From assembly GCF_000429505.1 (NCBI RefSeq), contig NZ_AUBZ01000004.1:1-64000 (forward strand): a stretch of DNA of 64,000 nt, read 5' to 3'. The notes below the pieces were generated by a model, which was not told the DNA's origin, ran no database searches, and was given only the letters and a program-made list of their open reading frames with translations. A program made the position numbers and the translations under genes. This DNA comes from Aliagarivorans taiwanensis DSM 22990. Lineage in GTDB: Bacteria > Pseudomonadota > Gammaproteobacteria > Enterobacterales > Celerinatantimonadaceae. Positions within the stretch are counted from its first letter, which is position 1. Every line of letters starts with the position of its first letter. Shown here one piece after another: positions 1 through 6,866 of this stretch.

Positions 1-239
1 CATCGATATACACTGCCTCTTTCGGCGTGCATATGCGGGTTGCCCAAGAAGCGGTTCATACGCTTGATGCTGTGTTTTACTTTGGTGTTGTTACCGATGT
101 GCCTGCCCAGCGAGGTGAGCGTCAGCGTGTCGCTGCTTTGCAGCGCCTTGACAGCGGTTATAAGGGTATCGAGGCGCTTTTTGTGCAGCTCAGGGCAGTT
201 CTGATAAAGCGCTTGATATACAATTCGCAACTCGTGCAT
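1..239 (-). CDS. IS4-family (IS10-like) transposase, N-terminal part
   Basis: The first 79 codons of a DDE transposase that cuts and pastes the element; the rest is outside the window. The protein starts MHELRIVYQALYQNCPELHK and continues with a TSLGRHIGNNTKVKHSIKRM stretch and RFLGNPHMHAERGSVYR, which match the N-terminal DNA-binding region of IS10 transposase as I remember it, including the KHNIKR-like and LLGN-like blocks. No frameshift is seen in the visible part, so it may be intact. A plus-strand open frame over the same bases is only its shadow. The catalytic DDE residues lie beyond the edge and cannot be judged. Confidence 0.85.
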   Translation of the reverse strand, partial: MHELRIVYQALYQNCPELHKKRLDTLITAVKALQSSDTLTLTSLGRHIGNNTKVKHSIKRMNRFLGNPHMHAERGSVYR

Positions 240-331
240 CCCGTGAAGTCCTTGTATCTGCTGGTTTGGTTGCACATACCATTAGATCACTTCGCGGGTT
301 GCACTCCAAGCGCAACACTCTGATTTATCGG

Positions 332-354
332 CTAATTATGTGGGGATTCGTCAG
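332..354. repeat. Terminal inverted repeat of the IS10-like element
   Basis: About 16 of the first 20 bases, read on the minus strand from 354 inwards, agree with the IS10 end as I recall it. It marks the exact junction between the element and the truncated hydrolase gene. Confidence 0.75.
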
Positions 355-356
355 CG

Positions 357-584
357 CTATATTCCAACCGAAGAGATTACAATGCCATCATAAGCAAATT
401 GAATGCAATGCTCGAAGTGTACACGCATGAAAATGACATTGTATTTGTCGATATCAATAAGTCATTTGCCCCTAATGATGTGCTGCAGGATAGATATTCT
501 TATGACGGGATACATTTAAATGCTGACTCGTACCTAATTTGGAAGGATGCAATATTGGAGTTTGTGAGCAGAGTGAGAGCATGA
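357..584 (+). pseudogene. SGNH/GDSL hydrolase, 3' fragment cut by the IS
   Basis: This is the C-terminal ~75 residues of an SGNH (GDSL) esterase/acyl hydrolase. The reading frame runs straight out of the IS junction without its own start (NRRDYNAIISKLNAML...) and ends with YSYDGIHLNADSYLIW, the block V motif of the family in which the Asp and His of the catalytic triad sit (DGIHLN). The N-terminal block with the nucleophilic serine is absent from the window, so the gene was split by the insertion. Proteins of this kind often deacetylate or acylate cell-surface glycans, which would suit the neighbouring surface-coat genes, but the substrate is unknown. A TTG inside the frame at 399 could be misread as a start. 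Confidence 0.8.
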
Positions 585-915
585 ATGTGTTTGGAACAAC
601 CCTTGGTAATTATCCGATCTGTTTTGGCTGAATCATTTATCGTATTGATGCTGCGCCGAGCCTAAGCCAAACAGTTGAAAATCAATCTGGTTGAAGAACG
701 CTATTACCCTGACCTATATTCTCCAAAGGACCTGCAACTTAAGAATAATAATTTCTTAGATTATTTTAGGCTTCAAGCAATCGCATAACAGAAATCTATT
801 TTGGTTACCATAACAACGAAAAATAGATTTGAAGACTCAATGCTCGAATTACAACAGACTCATATATCAACTGTCCACTTTCCCATAAGTTAGACAATAG
901 GGAGTTGGGCTTAGA
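585..915. other. Non-coding stretch with a possible decayed gene end
   Basis: No intact gene is seen. A 38-codon frame at 672-788 on the plus strand (...INLVEERYYPDLYSPKDLQL..., ending LQAIA) has a protein-like composition and may be the tail of a decayed gene; I do not recognise it. The rest is A/T-rich with no clear promoter or terminator. Confidence 0.3.
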
Positions 916-1386
916 CTAAAAGCGATACTTCAACATCGTGGTGGCCCATATAATACTGCTGCTATCAATAGCCCCATAACTAACCTCTGCAGAAAGGGCT
1001 AAGGCGTTTGAAATCTGCCAGATATACCCGCCACCCGCTGCAAAGCCGTACTCTCTTGGGCTTGAATTAATATATGGAATGCCAATGTACGCAGAGAAAG
1101 CAGAGTTTTCAGAAGCCTGTCTACCGAAATCAACAACTCTCCAGGTTGTCAGCAACTCATCTCCGAAGTTAGGAACAAACTCCAGAGATGTACCAATTGC
1201 AGTATTAGGACTGTTCGGCTTAAATACACCAACTTGGAAAGCGGGTCGAAATACATTGTTTTTTCCGCTGAATTTGTCGGCATCGTACACATATGCGCCA
1301 CCGGCCCCAAACTGAAGATTGAGTTTGGCTACACAGGGTAAAGGCAGCGTAAGACAAAACGCAAACACAAGCATCCATTGCTTCAT
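916..1386 (-). CDS. Small outer-membrane beta-barrel protein, unknown role
   Basis: A 156-residue exported protein. It has a signal peptide of about 20 residues (MKQWMLVFAFCLTLPLPCVA) followed by alternating glycine/aromatic strands, and it ends KYRF with a C-terminal aromatic, the usual signature for BAM-dependent outer-membrane insertion. The size fits an eight-strand barrel of the OmpW/OmpX/PagP-like class; PagL-like lipid A deacylases are similar in size, but I cannot point to a convincing His-Ser catalytic pair. It is the last gene of the secretion operon, four bases after the Wzi-like gene, so it is probably co-transcribed and may help to hold surface polymer or coat protein. The function is inference. 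Confidence 0.65.
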   Translation of the reverse strand: MKQWMLVFAFCLTLPLPCVAKLNLQFGAGGAYVYDADKFSGKNNVFRPAFQVGVFKPNSPNTAIGTSLEFVPNFGDELLTTWRVVDFGRQASENSAFSAYIGIPYINSSPREYGFAAGGGYIWQISNALALSAEVSYGAIDSSSIIWATTMLKYRF

Positions 1387-1390
1387 AACA

Positions 1391-2671
1391 CTAGTACCTC
1401 AACGTTAACTTGGTGGCAAAGGCATTATCACCATTATTTTGCTTCTCATAACTAAGCTCTAGGTTTGCCAAAAACTCGCCAATTGACCAGTTGCGAGATA
1501 ACGCAACTTTATATTGATCATCGATGCCAAACTCATCGGCATTCCAACTCTCAATGCCAAGGTCATAACGCGTGTAGTTATCACGCTGCCAGCCAAGCCC
1601 CAAATAGAAAGAAGAACCACTGTAGCCAGGCAGCAGAGTGCTGCGCTCCATGCGAGCCAGTTCAAAATCTGTGTTGTCACTATCCCAAACTTGCCGCTCA
1701 ACCATTAGTGATACGTTTTGCAACCATACTAACGGAGCCCCCAAAGGCAAATCAGCCCCAAGCGAAAGACCTTTAGTCTCATACCGCTCATGTTCAAAGA
1801 CAGTGTGCTCACCATAAACTGAGACTGGCACTGGTACTGAAAAGTTAAAGCGGCTGGATAAGGAGTAAGATCGCTGATTTTCAACAAAAACCAGTTCAGA
1901 ATAGTCACCCTCTTTGACATCATCGATGCTCCCCCCCAAGGTCCAACCTTTACTAGGCTCTATACTGAAGTGGAAGAAACGGTGCTCAGGCGCTGCAGAA
2001 AACGAAAGAGAATCTTCCCCGAGCCAACGAACGCCTAACTCAATATTAGGGCTGTACCTCTTAGCAACCCCTTGGAAACTACTGAAACTAACTGACGGCG
2101 AGGCCACTTGATACAAACTGTTAAACCAACGAGAGAGCTTCATCACGCTGCTATTGCGATCTTTATACCCGACAAACATGTTCAGGTTAGGCTGGCCAAG
2201 GCTTAGATAGCTGTAATTCGGTTGAAAGCTGTCCTCACCCTCTTGATACCAGCTGCCTCCCAGAGAGAGCAGCAAAGAGGGCGCAAAACGATAATGAGCA
2301 ATGGCCCTCCCACCAAGGTTAGAACTAGAGAACTCACCTCCATACAAAAAGTCGGAAGGCTCAGAGTCGCTCTTCGAGCGCATTTGAGCATACACATCAG
2401 CATAACTCAGCCCATAAGGCTCTTCATATTTACTCAGCAAGCCATTAATTTCAAAGTACAGGCCTGGCACGTCACGTTCTATTTCATCTAACGCAGCCCT
2501 AATCACCTCAACTGAGTAAGGCTTTGAAATAATTGGAATACTGGCGATGACCGCTAACTGCTCTATTCGAGCAGTAAGATACTCATCCTGAAGTGGTACA
2601 TACTGAGAAGCGTTGGCGTTGATTGAGGTAATCCAGCCACCACAAAGCAAAACAAGTAATTGGGTTCTCAT
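1391..2671 (-). CDS. Wzi-like capsule-assembly outer-membrane protein
   Basis: About 426 residues. I start it at 2671 (MRTQLLVLLCGGWITSINANA, a signal peptide with AGGA six bases upstream) rather than at 2725. The mature part begins SQYVPLQDEYLTARIEQLAV, a short helical plug-like segment, followed by repeated amphipathic strands and a C-terminal TLRY, as in large outer-membrane barrels. The overall plan agrees with the Wzi family, outer-membrane lectins that tether group 1 capsule to the cell. Here it sits in the T2SS operon, 74 bases after gspC, and close to a polysaccharide locus, so a role in anchoring glycan or a glycan-bound coat protein is plausible. The family call rests on length, plug-barrel layout and context; another OMP family is possible. 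Confidence 0.6.
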   Translation of the reverse strand: MRTQLLVLLCGGWITSINANASQYVPLQDEYLTARIEQLAVIASIPIISKPYSVEVIRAALDEIERDVPGLYFEINGLLSKYEEPYGLSYADVYAQMRSKSDSEPSDFLYGGEFSSSNLGGRAIAHYRFAPSLLLSLGGSWYQEGEDSFQPNYSYLSLGQPNLNMFVGYKDRNSSVMKLSRWFNSLYQVASPSVSFSSFQGVAKRYSPNIELGVRWLGEDSLSFSAAPEHRFFHFSIEPSKGWTLGGSIDDVKEGDYSELVFVENQRSYSLSSRFNFSVPVPVSVYGEHTVFEHERYETKGLSLGADLPLGAPLVWLQNVSLMVERQVWDSDNTDFELARMERSTLLPGYSGSSFYLGLGWQRDNYTRYDLGIESWNADEFGIDDQYKVALSRNWSIGEFLANLELSYEKQNNGDNAFATKLTLRY

Positions 2672-2745
2672 CCTTTGTCCTAACATACTCGAGCTCTTCA
2701 ACAGCTCTCTGTTTAGGCTGTCCACTGATAAACCATTGCCAGTTA

Positions 2746-3276
2746 CTACTTAGCTGACTGCTTAAATAGAACCAACTCGAAGCGCTCTCCGTCATCATCT
2801 GTCAGAAGCAGCCGCTCGAGGTTTACACTATCAACAGTCAGCGCCCCTAATCGAGCGCCTTTGGTAAGCACTTCTCGCGATTCATCACCACTTTGCAAGT
2901 CCCTAATCCGAACCAAGGCATGTAAGGTCGAGTCCTTTTCAAACACCCCGGATAAACGTAAAGCTAGACTAGCTAGTTGTTGCTCGCCTTCCCTGAGCAC
3001 TGAGATCGACTCCGCTTCAGATTCCTCCGCAAGCCGCTCAGCTTCTGCTGCCTTAGCCTTCTTGTGTGGATTAGTAGCGGCAAACAGCTCAAGTAGTGCG
3101 TCTGCATCCCCTGAACCGACAACTGCAGTCTCATTAAGGCTTGTATCACCATTTATGGGAGCTAGTCCCGTCTCATTAGAAGAATACATTGGAGGGGCAA
3201 AGTAGTAATCTGCAGCTACTGCAATTAAAACAAGTGGAACAGCCAGATAGACAGCTTCTTTAGTCAAATACTTCAT
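2746..3276 (-). CDS. gspC: T2SS inner-membrane protein GspC, short form without PDZ
   Basis: A 176-residue single-pass inner-membrane protein: short cytoplasmic N-terminus, one membrane segment (about residues 9-27), a charged Glu/Ala-rich linker (about 65-100), and a C-terminal domain (about 103-172) containing LSGVFEKDSTLHALVRI and a GARLGALTVDSVNLERLLL run. That pattern is the homology region of GspC, which contacts the secretin in the periplasm. No PDZ or coiled-coil domain follows, so it is much shorter than a typical 270-300-residue GspC; PilP/GspN-like naming is the alternative. It overlaps gspM by four bases and stands at the end of the gsp series rather than at its head. Confidence 0.65.
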   Translation of the reverse strand: MKYLTKEAVYLAVPLVLIAVAADYYFAPPMYSSNETGLAPINGDTSLNETAVVGSGDADALLELFAATNPHKKAKAAEAERLAEESEAESISVLREGEQQLASLALRLSGVFEKDSTLHALVRIRDLQSGDESREVLTKGARLGALTVDSVNLERLLLTDDDGERFELVLFKQSAK

Positions 3277-3821
3277 TGCCCTTCCCCTGCCAACACTGGG
3301 ATGTCTAAACGGTATTGGCTACGCACATTCCATTGCCAGTCACGGCCACGATTATTAGAGGTGCGCCAGTTTACTGTGTTAATTGACACACCTTTCGTCG
3401 TATTCAAGCTGCGGTGAAAAGTCGCGATATCATCAACTGCGCCTGAAAGAGAAACTTCTAGGCTAAACCAAGTTAGTCTTCCTTCAATAATTGGCTCGAA
3501 CCAGTTGATAGACTCAATAGAGACCTCTGAGTTAGACAGCAGTGATTCGAGGTACCGTTGAAATTCCAAACGAAAAGCGGAAGGCTCACTAAACTCAACA
3601 AATTCAGAACTCAGCTCTGCTAACCTAACCTGCAGTTGCTCTTTTCTCTCCAGATAGACAGAGCGGTTATCAATAATATCTTGAGTTCTATCGATCTGTG
3701 TCAACGTCGAGTTCATTTCGAGCTTCGCTACGTTTCGGCTATCGATAGCTGGCATCCAGAAAAAACGAGCCAGTACGAGAAGTAACAACCAAGGTAGATA
3801 CTTTCTATATTGCTCAGCCAC
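3273..3821 (-). CDS. gspM: T2SS assembly-platform protein GspM
   Basis: A 182-residue bitopic inner-membrane protein with a membrane segment near residues 10-25 (YLPWLLLLVLARFFWM), a helical stretch (about 30-75) and a small ferredoxin-like periplasmic domain to the end. GspM partners GspL and links the secretion ATPase to the pseudopilus. Sequence in this family is weakly conserved, so the call depends on size, topology and position between gspL (one-base overlap) and gspC (four-base overlap). No key residue is expected in this family. A PilO-like name would describe the same fold. Confidence 0.75.
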   Translation of the reverse strand: MAEQYRKYLPWLLLLVLARFFWMPAIDSRNVAKLEMNSTLTQIDRTQDIIDNRSVYLERKEQLQVRLAELSSEFVEFSEPSAFRLEFQRYLESLLSNSEVSIESINWFEPIIEGRLTWFSLEVSLSGAVDDIATFHRSLNTTKGVSINTVNWRTSNNRGRDWQWNVRSQYRLDIPVLAGEGQ

Positions 3822-4867
3822 TACTGTTCCACCTGCTGATTTAGCGCCAGCTCAATGTTAACCACTTCCAAATTCCTTGTTTTCCTAACAGGGCTACTAA
3901 AGACTGCAGACTTTACCCAAGGATTACTGAGTAACTCCGCGAGTATCTCACTAGAAGACTCGGCACGAAGCCGTAACGTAACCACTTGCTCATTAACACT
4001 TACTCGCTCGACTTGAGCCCCCGCTTTATATACTGGCAAAAGGGCAGGCCAAAGCTCCCACCAACTATTCAATGAAGACTGTGCCTTCTCAAGCTCTAGA
4101 AAACGCTCTTCCAGCTCCCGAACCTCATTGCGTATAGTCAACGCACTGCCAACTTCTCGACGTTTGGCAGCTAACATCTCTTGGGATTGAGCCAACTGAT
4201 AATTAGTATAAAAAGTGCTAATTATCAGATAAGTACTAAACAGCACTGAGAATGGCACTACAGCTTTGGCAAGACTTGCGAGTAGATTACGGTCAGAGGA
4301 AGCACTTCGGCGCCAAAGGCCTAAATAACCAGCCGGAGGCAAACGCCACCACTGGCGATACAGACGTTGGACAGTTTGAGGGGGAGAGAGCTTAATAAAC
4401 TCGCCAGCAGGTATACCATGAGAAACAGAAAACAGCTCTCGATTAGTAAAGCTACCCTGAGCGAGCTTAGACGAGATTGCTTTGGCTGTTCTTGCTAGAA
4501 GTACCGTATCTTCGCCATTGTCATACTCTACACACTGTCCTTCTGAAAGCCCCCAGCCAATAATTAAGCTTTCAGGGAGAAGCAAGCCACGCATTCCAGC
4601 TACGCTGTCAGTCAGATAGTAAAGACTAACTAAAACTTCACCATTCTTTGCTGGATGAACAAAGTACAGCGTATTCTCTTGATCACCAGAAATCTCAATG
4701 GCAATAGCTTGCTTTAACTGCTTGTACTCCATGATGGGAAAAGTTAGCAAACGCTCCCTGTAGCATCGCCTTGATAAGACAGATACCAAAGAGCTACTTT
4801 TTCGTTTGGTACCGTTAGCACCAGACAGCCCAAGCAGTTTCTGACTAATTAACTCTAAAAAAGACAC
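3821..4867 (-). CDS. gspL: T2SS assembly-platform protein GspL
   Basis: 348 residues. The N-terminal ~190 residues form the cytoplasmic actin-like domain that docks onto the N-terminus of GspE; a membrane segment follows at about residues 200-220 (AVVPFSVLFSTYLIISTFY), then a coiled helix and a small periplasmic ferredoxin-like domain that pairs with GspM. It is a little shorter than the common ~400 residues. It starts nine bases after gspK ends and shares one base with gspM. The call relies on topology plus the unbroken run of gsp neighbours. Confidence 0.8.
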   Translation of the reverse strand: MSFLELISQKLLGLSGANGTKRKSSSLVSVLSRRCYRERLLTFPIMEYKQLKQAIAIEISGDQENTLYFVHPAKNGEVLVSLYYLTDSVAGMRGLLLPESLIIGWGLSEGQCVEYDNGEDTVLLARTAKAISSKLAQGSFTNRELFSVSHGIPAGEFIKLSPPQTVQRLYRQWWRLPPAGYLGLWRRSASSDRNLLASLAKAVVPFSVLFSTYLIISTFYTNYQLAQSQEMLAAKRREVGSALTIRNEVRELEERFLELEKAQSSLNSWWELWPALLPVYKAGAQVERVSVNEQVVTLRLRAESSSEILAELLSNPWVKSAVFSSPVRKTRNLEVVNIELALNQQVEQ

Positions 4868-4876
4868 GTCGACTTG

Positions 4877-5725
4877 TTACCCCTCAACTCCAAAGAACCA
4901 AATGGGCTGAGTATTACTCAACGGAGACATGTTAATAAACATTCTCTTTAGGGCCCGAGACGTTCCTTTATTTACTACCAATTCAATCATAAATCTGCCA
5001 CTTGGATAAAAACGCACCTCATCACTACTATGTATCCCTGTAATTTGGCGGAAAGAGGCTGCATCCATACGCCCTTTACTTCTTAACTCTATAATGGCCT
5101 CCGCCTGCCGCTCTGGGAGCCACAGTCGAAGTAATCTGTCTGGCGCCTGTAAGGGTAAGAATGCTCGATTAGGTATACGCGTGAATAGCAGTACGTCATC
5201 CTCTTCCAAACCAGCTTCGCTCAATGCATTAGTTAGTTCACTGCGACTTTGAAAAAACTGCCCCGACATCTCTGACGAAGAACCGGAAACAAAGCCTTGT
5301 AACTCGATAAGCTGATTCCGCACAGATACAGCTCGGTGTCGAGCCCCAAGCATTTGCGTTAACAGCGGTTCTACGGTAGCGCGACTGCCGCCATTAAAAA
5401 CTGACACCAAGCCATCGTTGTCCTGAATACTTACTCTATGGCCAGAGGGCGTAATAAAGGGCTTTCCGTAAAAGTTCCACTCCGTAGCTATCTCGCCTTC
5501 TTCCCCATTGACCCAGCGCTTGGTTGCCAACTCATATAGCAACTCAGACTCAAGAGTACGCAGGTCAACCTCAGCCAACACTTTATCCTGTAGAGCTTGT
5601 GCAACAGCCACCTTGTCCTTGGAGGAGTAGCTCATCTGCAAGGCCAATACACTTATCACTGCTACCATCAGCAGCACCTGAAGCAGTGCTATACCACCCT
5701 CTCTTCGGTAGAGATTCTTCATCAA
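4877..5725 (-). CDS. gspK: T2SS minor pseudopilin GspK
   Basis: 282 residues. The N-terminus MMKNLYRREGG/IALLQVLLMVAVISVLALQM is a type IV prepilin signal. Like other GspK proteins it lacks Glu at position 5 of the mature helix, which is characteristic because GspK caps the tip of the pseudopilus. Downstream are helical segments with LVSVFNGGSRATVEPLLTQM and ALSEAGLEEDDVLLFTRIPN, matching the SAM-like domains inserted in GspK. It overlaps gspJ by four bases. At 282 residues it is slightly shorter than the usual 310-330. The prepilin peptidase that would cleave it (PilD/GspO) is not encoded in the window. Confidence 0.88.
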   Translation of the reverse strand: MMKNLYRREGGIALLQVLLMVAVISVLALQMSYSSKDKVAVAQALQDKVLAEVDLRTLESELLYELATKRWVNGEEGEIATEWNFYGKPFITPSGHRVSIQDNDGLVSVFNGGSRATVEPLLTQMLGARHRAVSVRNQLIELQGFVSGSSSEMSGQFFQSRSELTNALSEAGLEEDDVLLFTRIPNRAFLPLQAPDRLLRLWLPERQAEAIIELRSKGRMDAASFRQITGIHSSDEVRFYPSGRFMIELVVNKGTSRALKRMFINMSPLSNTQPIWFFGVEG

Positions 5726-6393
5726 GCTTCTCCCCAGCCGTCTGAGGAAAAATGCAGCAAATAACTGTTATCCTCCGGTAACACGAAGCGCAGCACGACA
5801 TCGTCCAAGGTTATAGCGATGGCATTCGGCATCCTTCTCACCGAGTGCCCACTGTAGGTATTACTCCATTCAGGTTTGCCTATCCCCTCGTCAAGATAGC
5901 GAGCTCTATCTTCTGCGCTTCTCCAACCTAAATAGCGAAAACCTGCTGTGCGTAAATCTTCGAACAGCACCTTCTCATGGATAAACTCAGGTTTGTCGCC
6001 GGAAAGAGCCAAGGCTCGGTCTTTAATTGGCGCCTCCTGATAAAGAACCTGGTAAGTGCCGTCTCCAACGGCAATGACCGATATTTTCACGTAAGATGCC
6101 TGTGCAGCAAACACCGGGCTGTCAGACACAAACTCTAGTGATTCTGATTCCCCCTCGAAGAAATAGGATGAAGAGCTTTGCTTATTGACCACGAACGGTA
6201 AAGCACCACGAATGACATCCAGCATCATGAGTTGGTCTTTTTTTTCCGCTAGCAAACGATAAAACTCATTGGTCTCTTTCGACCACCGGTCATGGAAGAA
6301 ACTGTAACTCGTGGTTGCCACCAGCAGCAACGACATAAGAACTGCACTCGCAACTAACATCTCAACAAGGGTAAATCCACGCTGTCTCCTCAC
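5722..6393 (-). CDS. gspJ: T2SS minor pseudopilin GspJ
   Basis: 223 residues. It begins MRRQRG/FTLVEMLVASAVLMSLLL, a classic class III prepilin signal with Glu5. The size and the long beta-rich C-terminal domain are those of GspJ, which forms the pseudopilus tip complex with GspI and GspK. It overlaps gspI and gspK by four bases on either side, indicating tight translational coupling in the order I-J-K, which is the canonical order within the tip sub-operon. Nothing is unusual apart from the rearranged operon around it. Confidence 0.9.
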   Translation of the reverse strand: MRRQRGFTLVEMLVASAVLMSLLLVATTSYSFFHDRWSKETNEFYRLLAEKKDQLMMLDVIRGALPFVVNKQSSSSYFFEGESESLEFVSDSPVFAAQASYVKISVIAVGDGTYQVLYQEAPIKDRALALSGDKPEFIHEKVLFEDLRTAGFRYLGWRSAEDRARYLDEGIGKPEWSNTYSGHSVRRMPNAIAITLDDVVLRFVLPEDNSYLLHFSSDGWGEA

Positions 6394-6866
6394 CAGCTGA
6401 ACTCCTTGTACGAGATAATAGGGCGCCCTTCAAACTCTAACGTGACATTCCATAAAACATAGCGCTCAGTAAGCCCCGGATAGTCTTCGAGCAGATCTTC
6501 ATGGACATAACCTCTCTCGCGCTTTTCTACCTCAGCATACCAATGGTACTTCAAACCCTGAAAAACCCCTTCGCCTTGCTGCTCTTGCTCTGTTCGCAAC
6601 TGGTAGCGAATCACATCAATCACAAAAGGAATAGCCGTTGAAGATCGTAAACTAGCCTCTGCTCGCCGTTCAGCCGCCAATGAGCTTTGATAGAGCATCG
6701 TCATAATCGACACCACAGCGGTAAGGATCGCACTGGCAACCAAAACTTCAATCAAGGTAAATCCTTGCTGTAATTTGGACCTTCCAAGCAATGCTGCATT
6801 ACCACATGGGCGAGAGCACGAAGCGCCCTCACCAACAGCGAGGGCTGAGTAACTACAACCTAACAT
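6390..6866 (-). CDS. gspI: T2SS minor pseudopilin GspI
   Basis: 158 residues with a prepilin motif KLQQG/FTLIEVLVASAILTAVVS. The predicted leader is unusually long (about 35 residues) because the only ATG in frame is at 6866, inside the end of gspD (14-base overlap); an in-frame TTG nearer the motif could be the true start, but no better ribosome site marks it. The C-terminal part contains short strands ending YVLWNVTLEFEGRPIISYKEFSW-like blocks as in GspI. GspI nucleates the tip complex with GspJ and GspK. The identification follows from motif, length and the I-J-K neighbourhood. Confidence 0.85.
   Translation of the reverse strand: MLGCSYSALAVGEGASCSRPCGNAALLGRSKLQQGFTLIEVLVASAILTAVVSIMTMLYQSSLAAERRAEASLRSSTAIPFVIDVIRYQLRTEQEQQGEGVFQGLKYHWYAEVEKRERGYVHEDLLEDYPGLTERYVLWNVTLEFEGRPIISYKEFSW

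Larger units (their letters stand above)
1..354 (-). mobile_element. IS10-like (IS4 family) insertion sequence, partial
   Basis: This is the outer end of an insertion sequence that continues beyond the left edge of the window. The minus strand encodes the start of an IS4-family transposase (1-239). The end at 332-354, read on the minus strand, begins CTGACGAATCCCCACATAAT and closely resembles the terminal inverted repeat of IS10 (CTGAGAGATCCCCTCATAAT). The distance of about 115 bp from the end to the transposase start codon also fits IS10. The nine bases after the end, 355-363 (cgctatatt), would be the target duplication; only the GCT half fits the IS10 target preference. The other end lies outside the window, so the duplication cannot be checked here. 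Confidence 0.85.

Noticed and set aside
27-323. Plus-strand 98-codon open frame at the left edge
   Set aside because: It is the shadow of the IS10-like transposase, which is clearly coded on the minus strand, and it runs across the IS end region.
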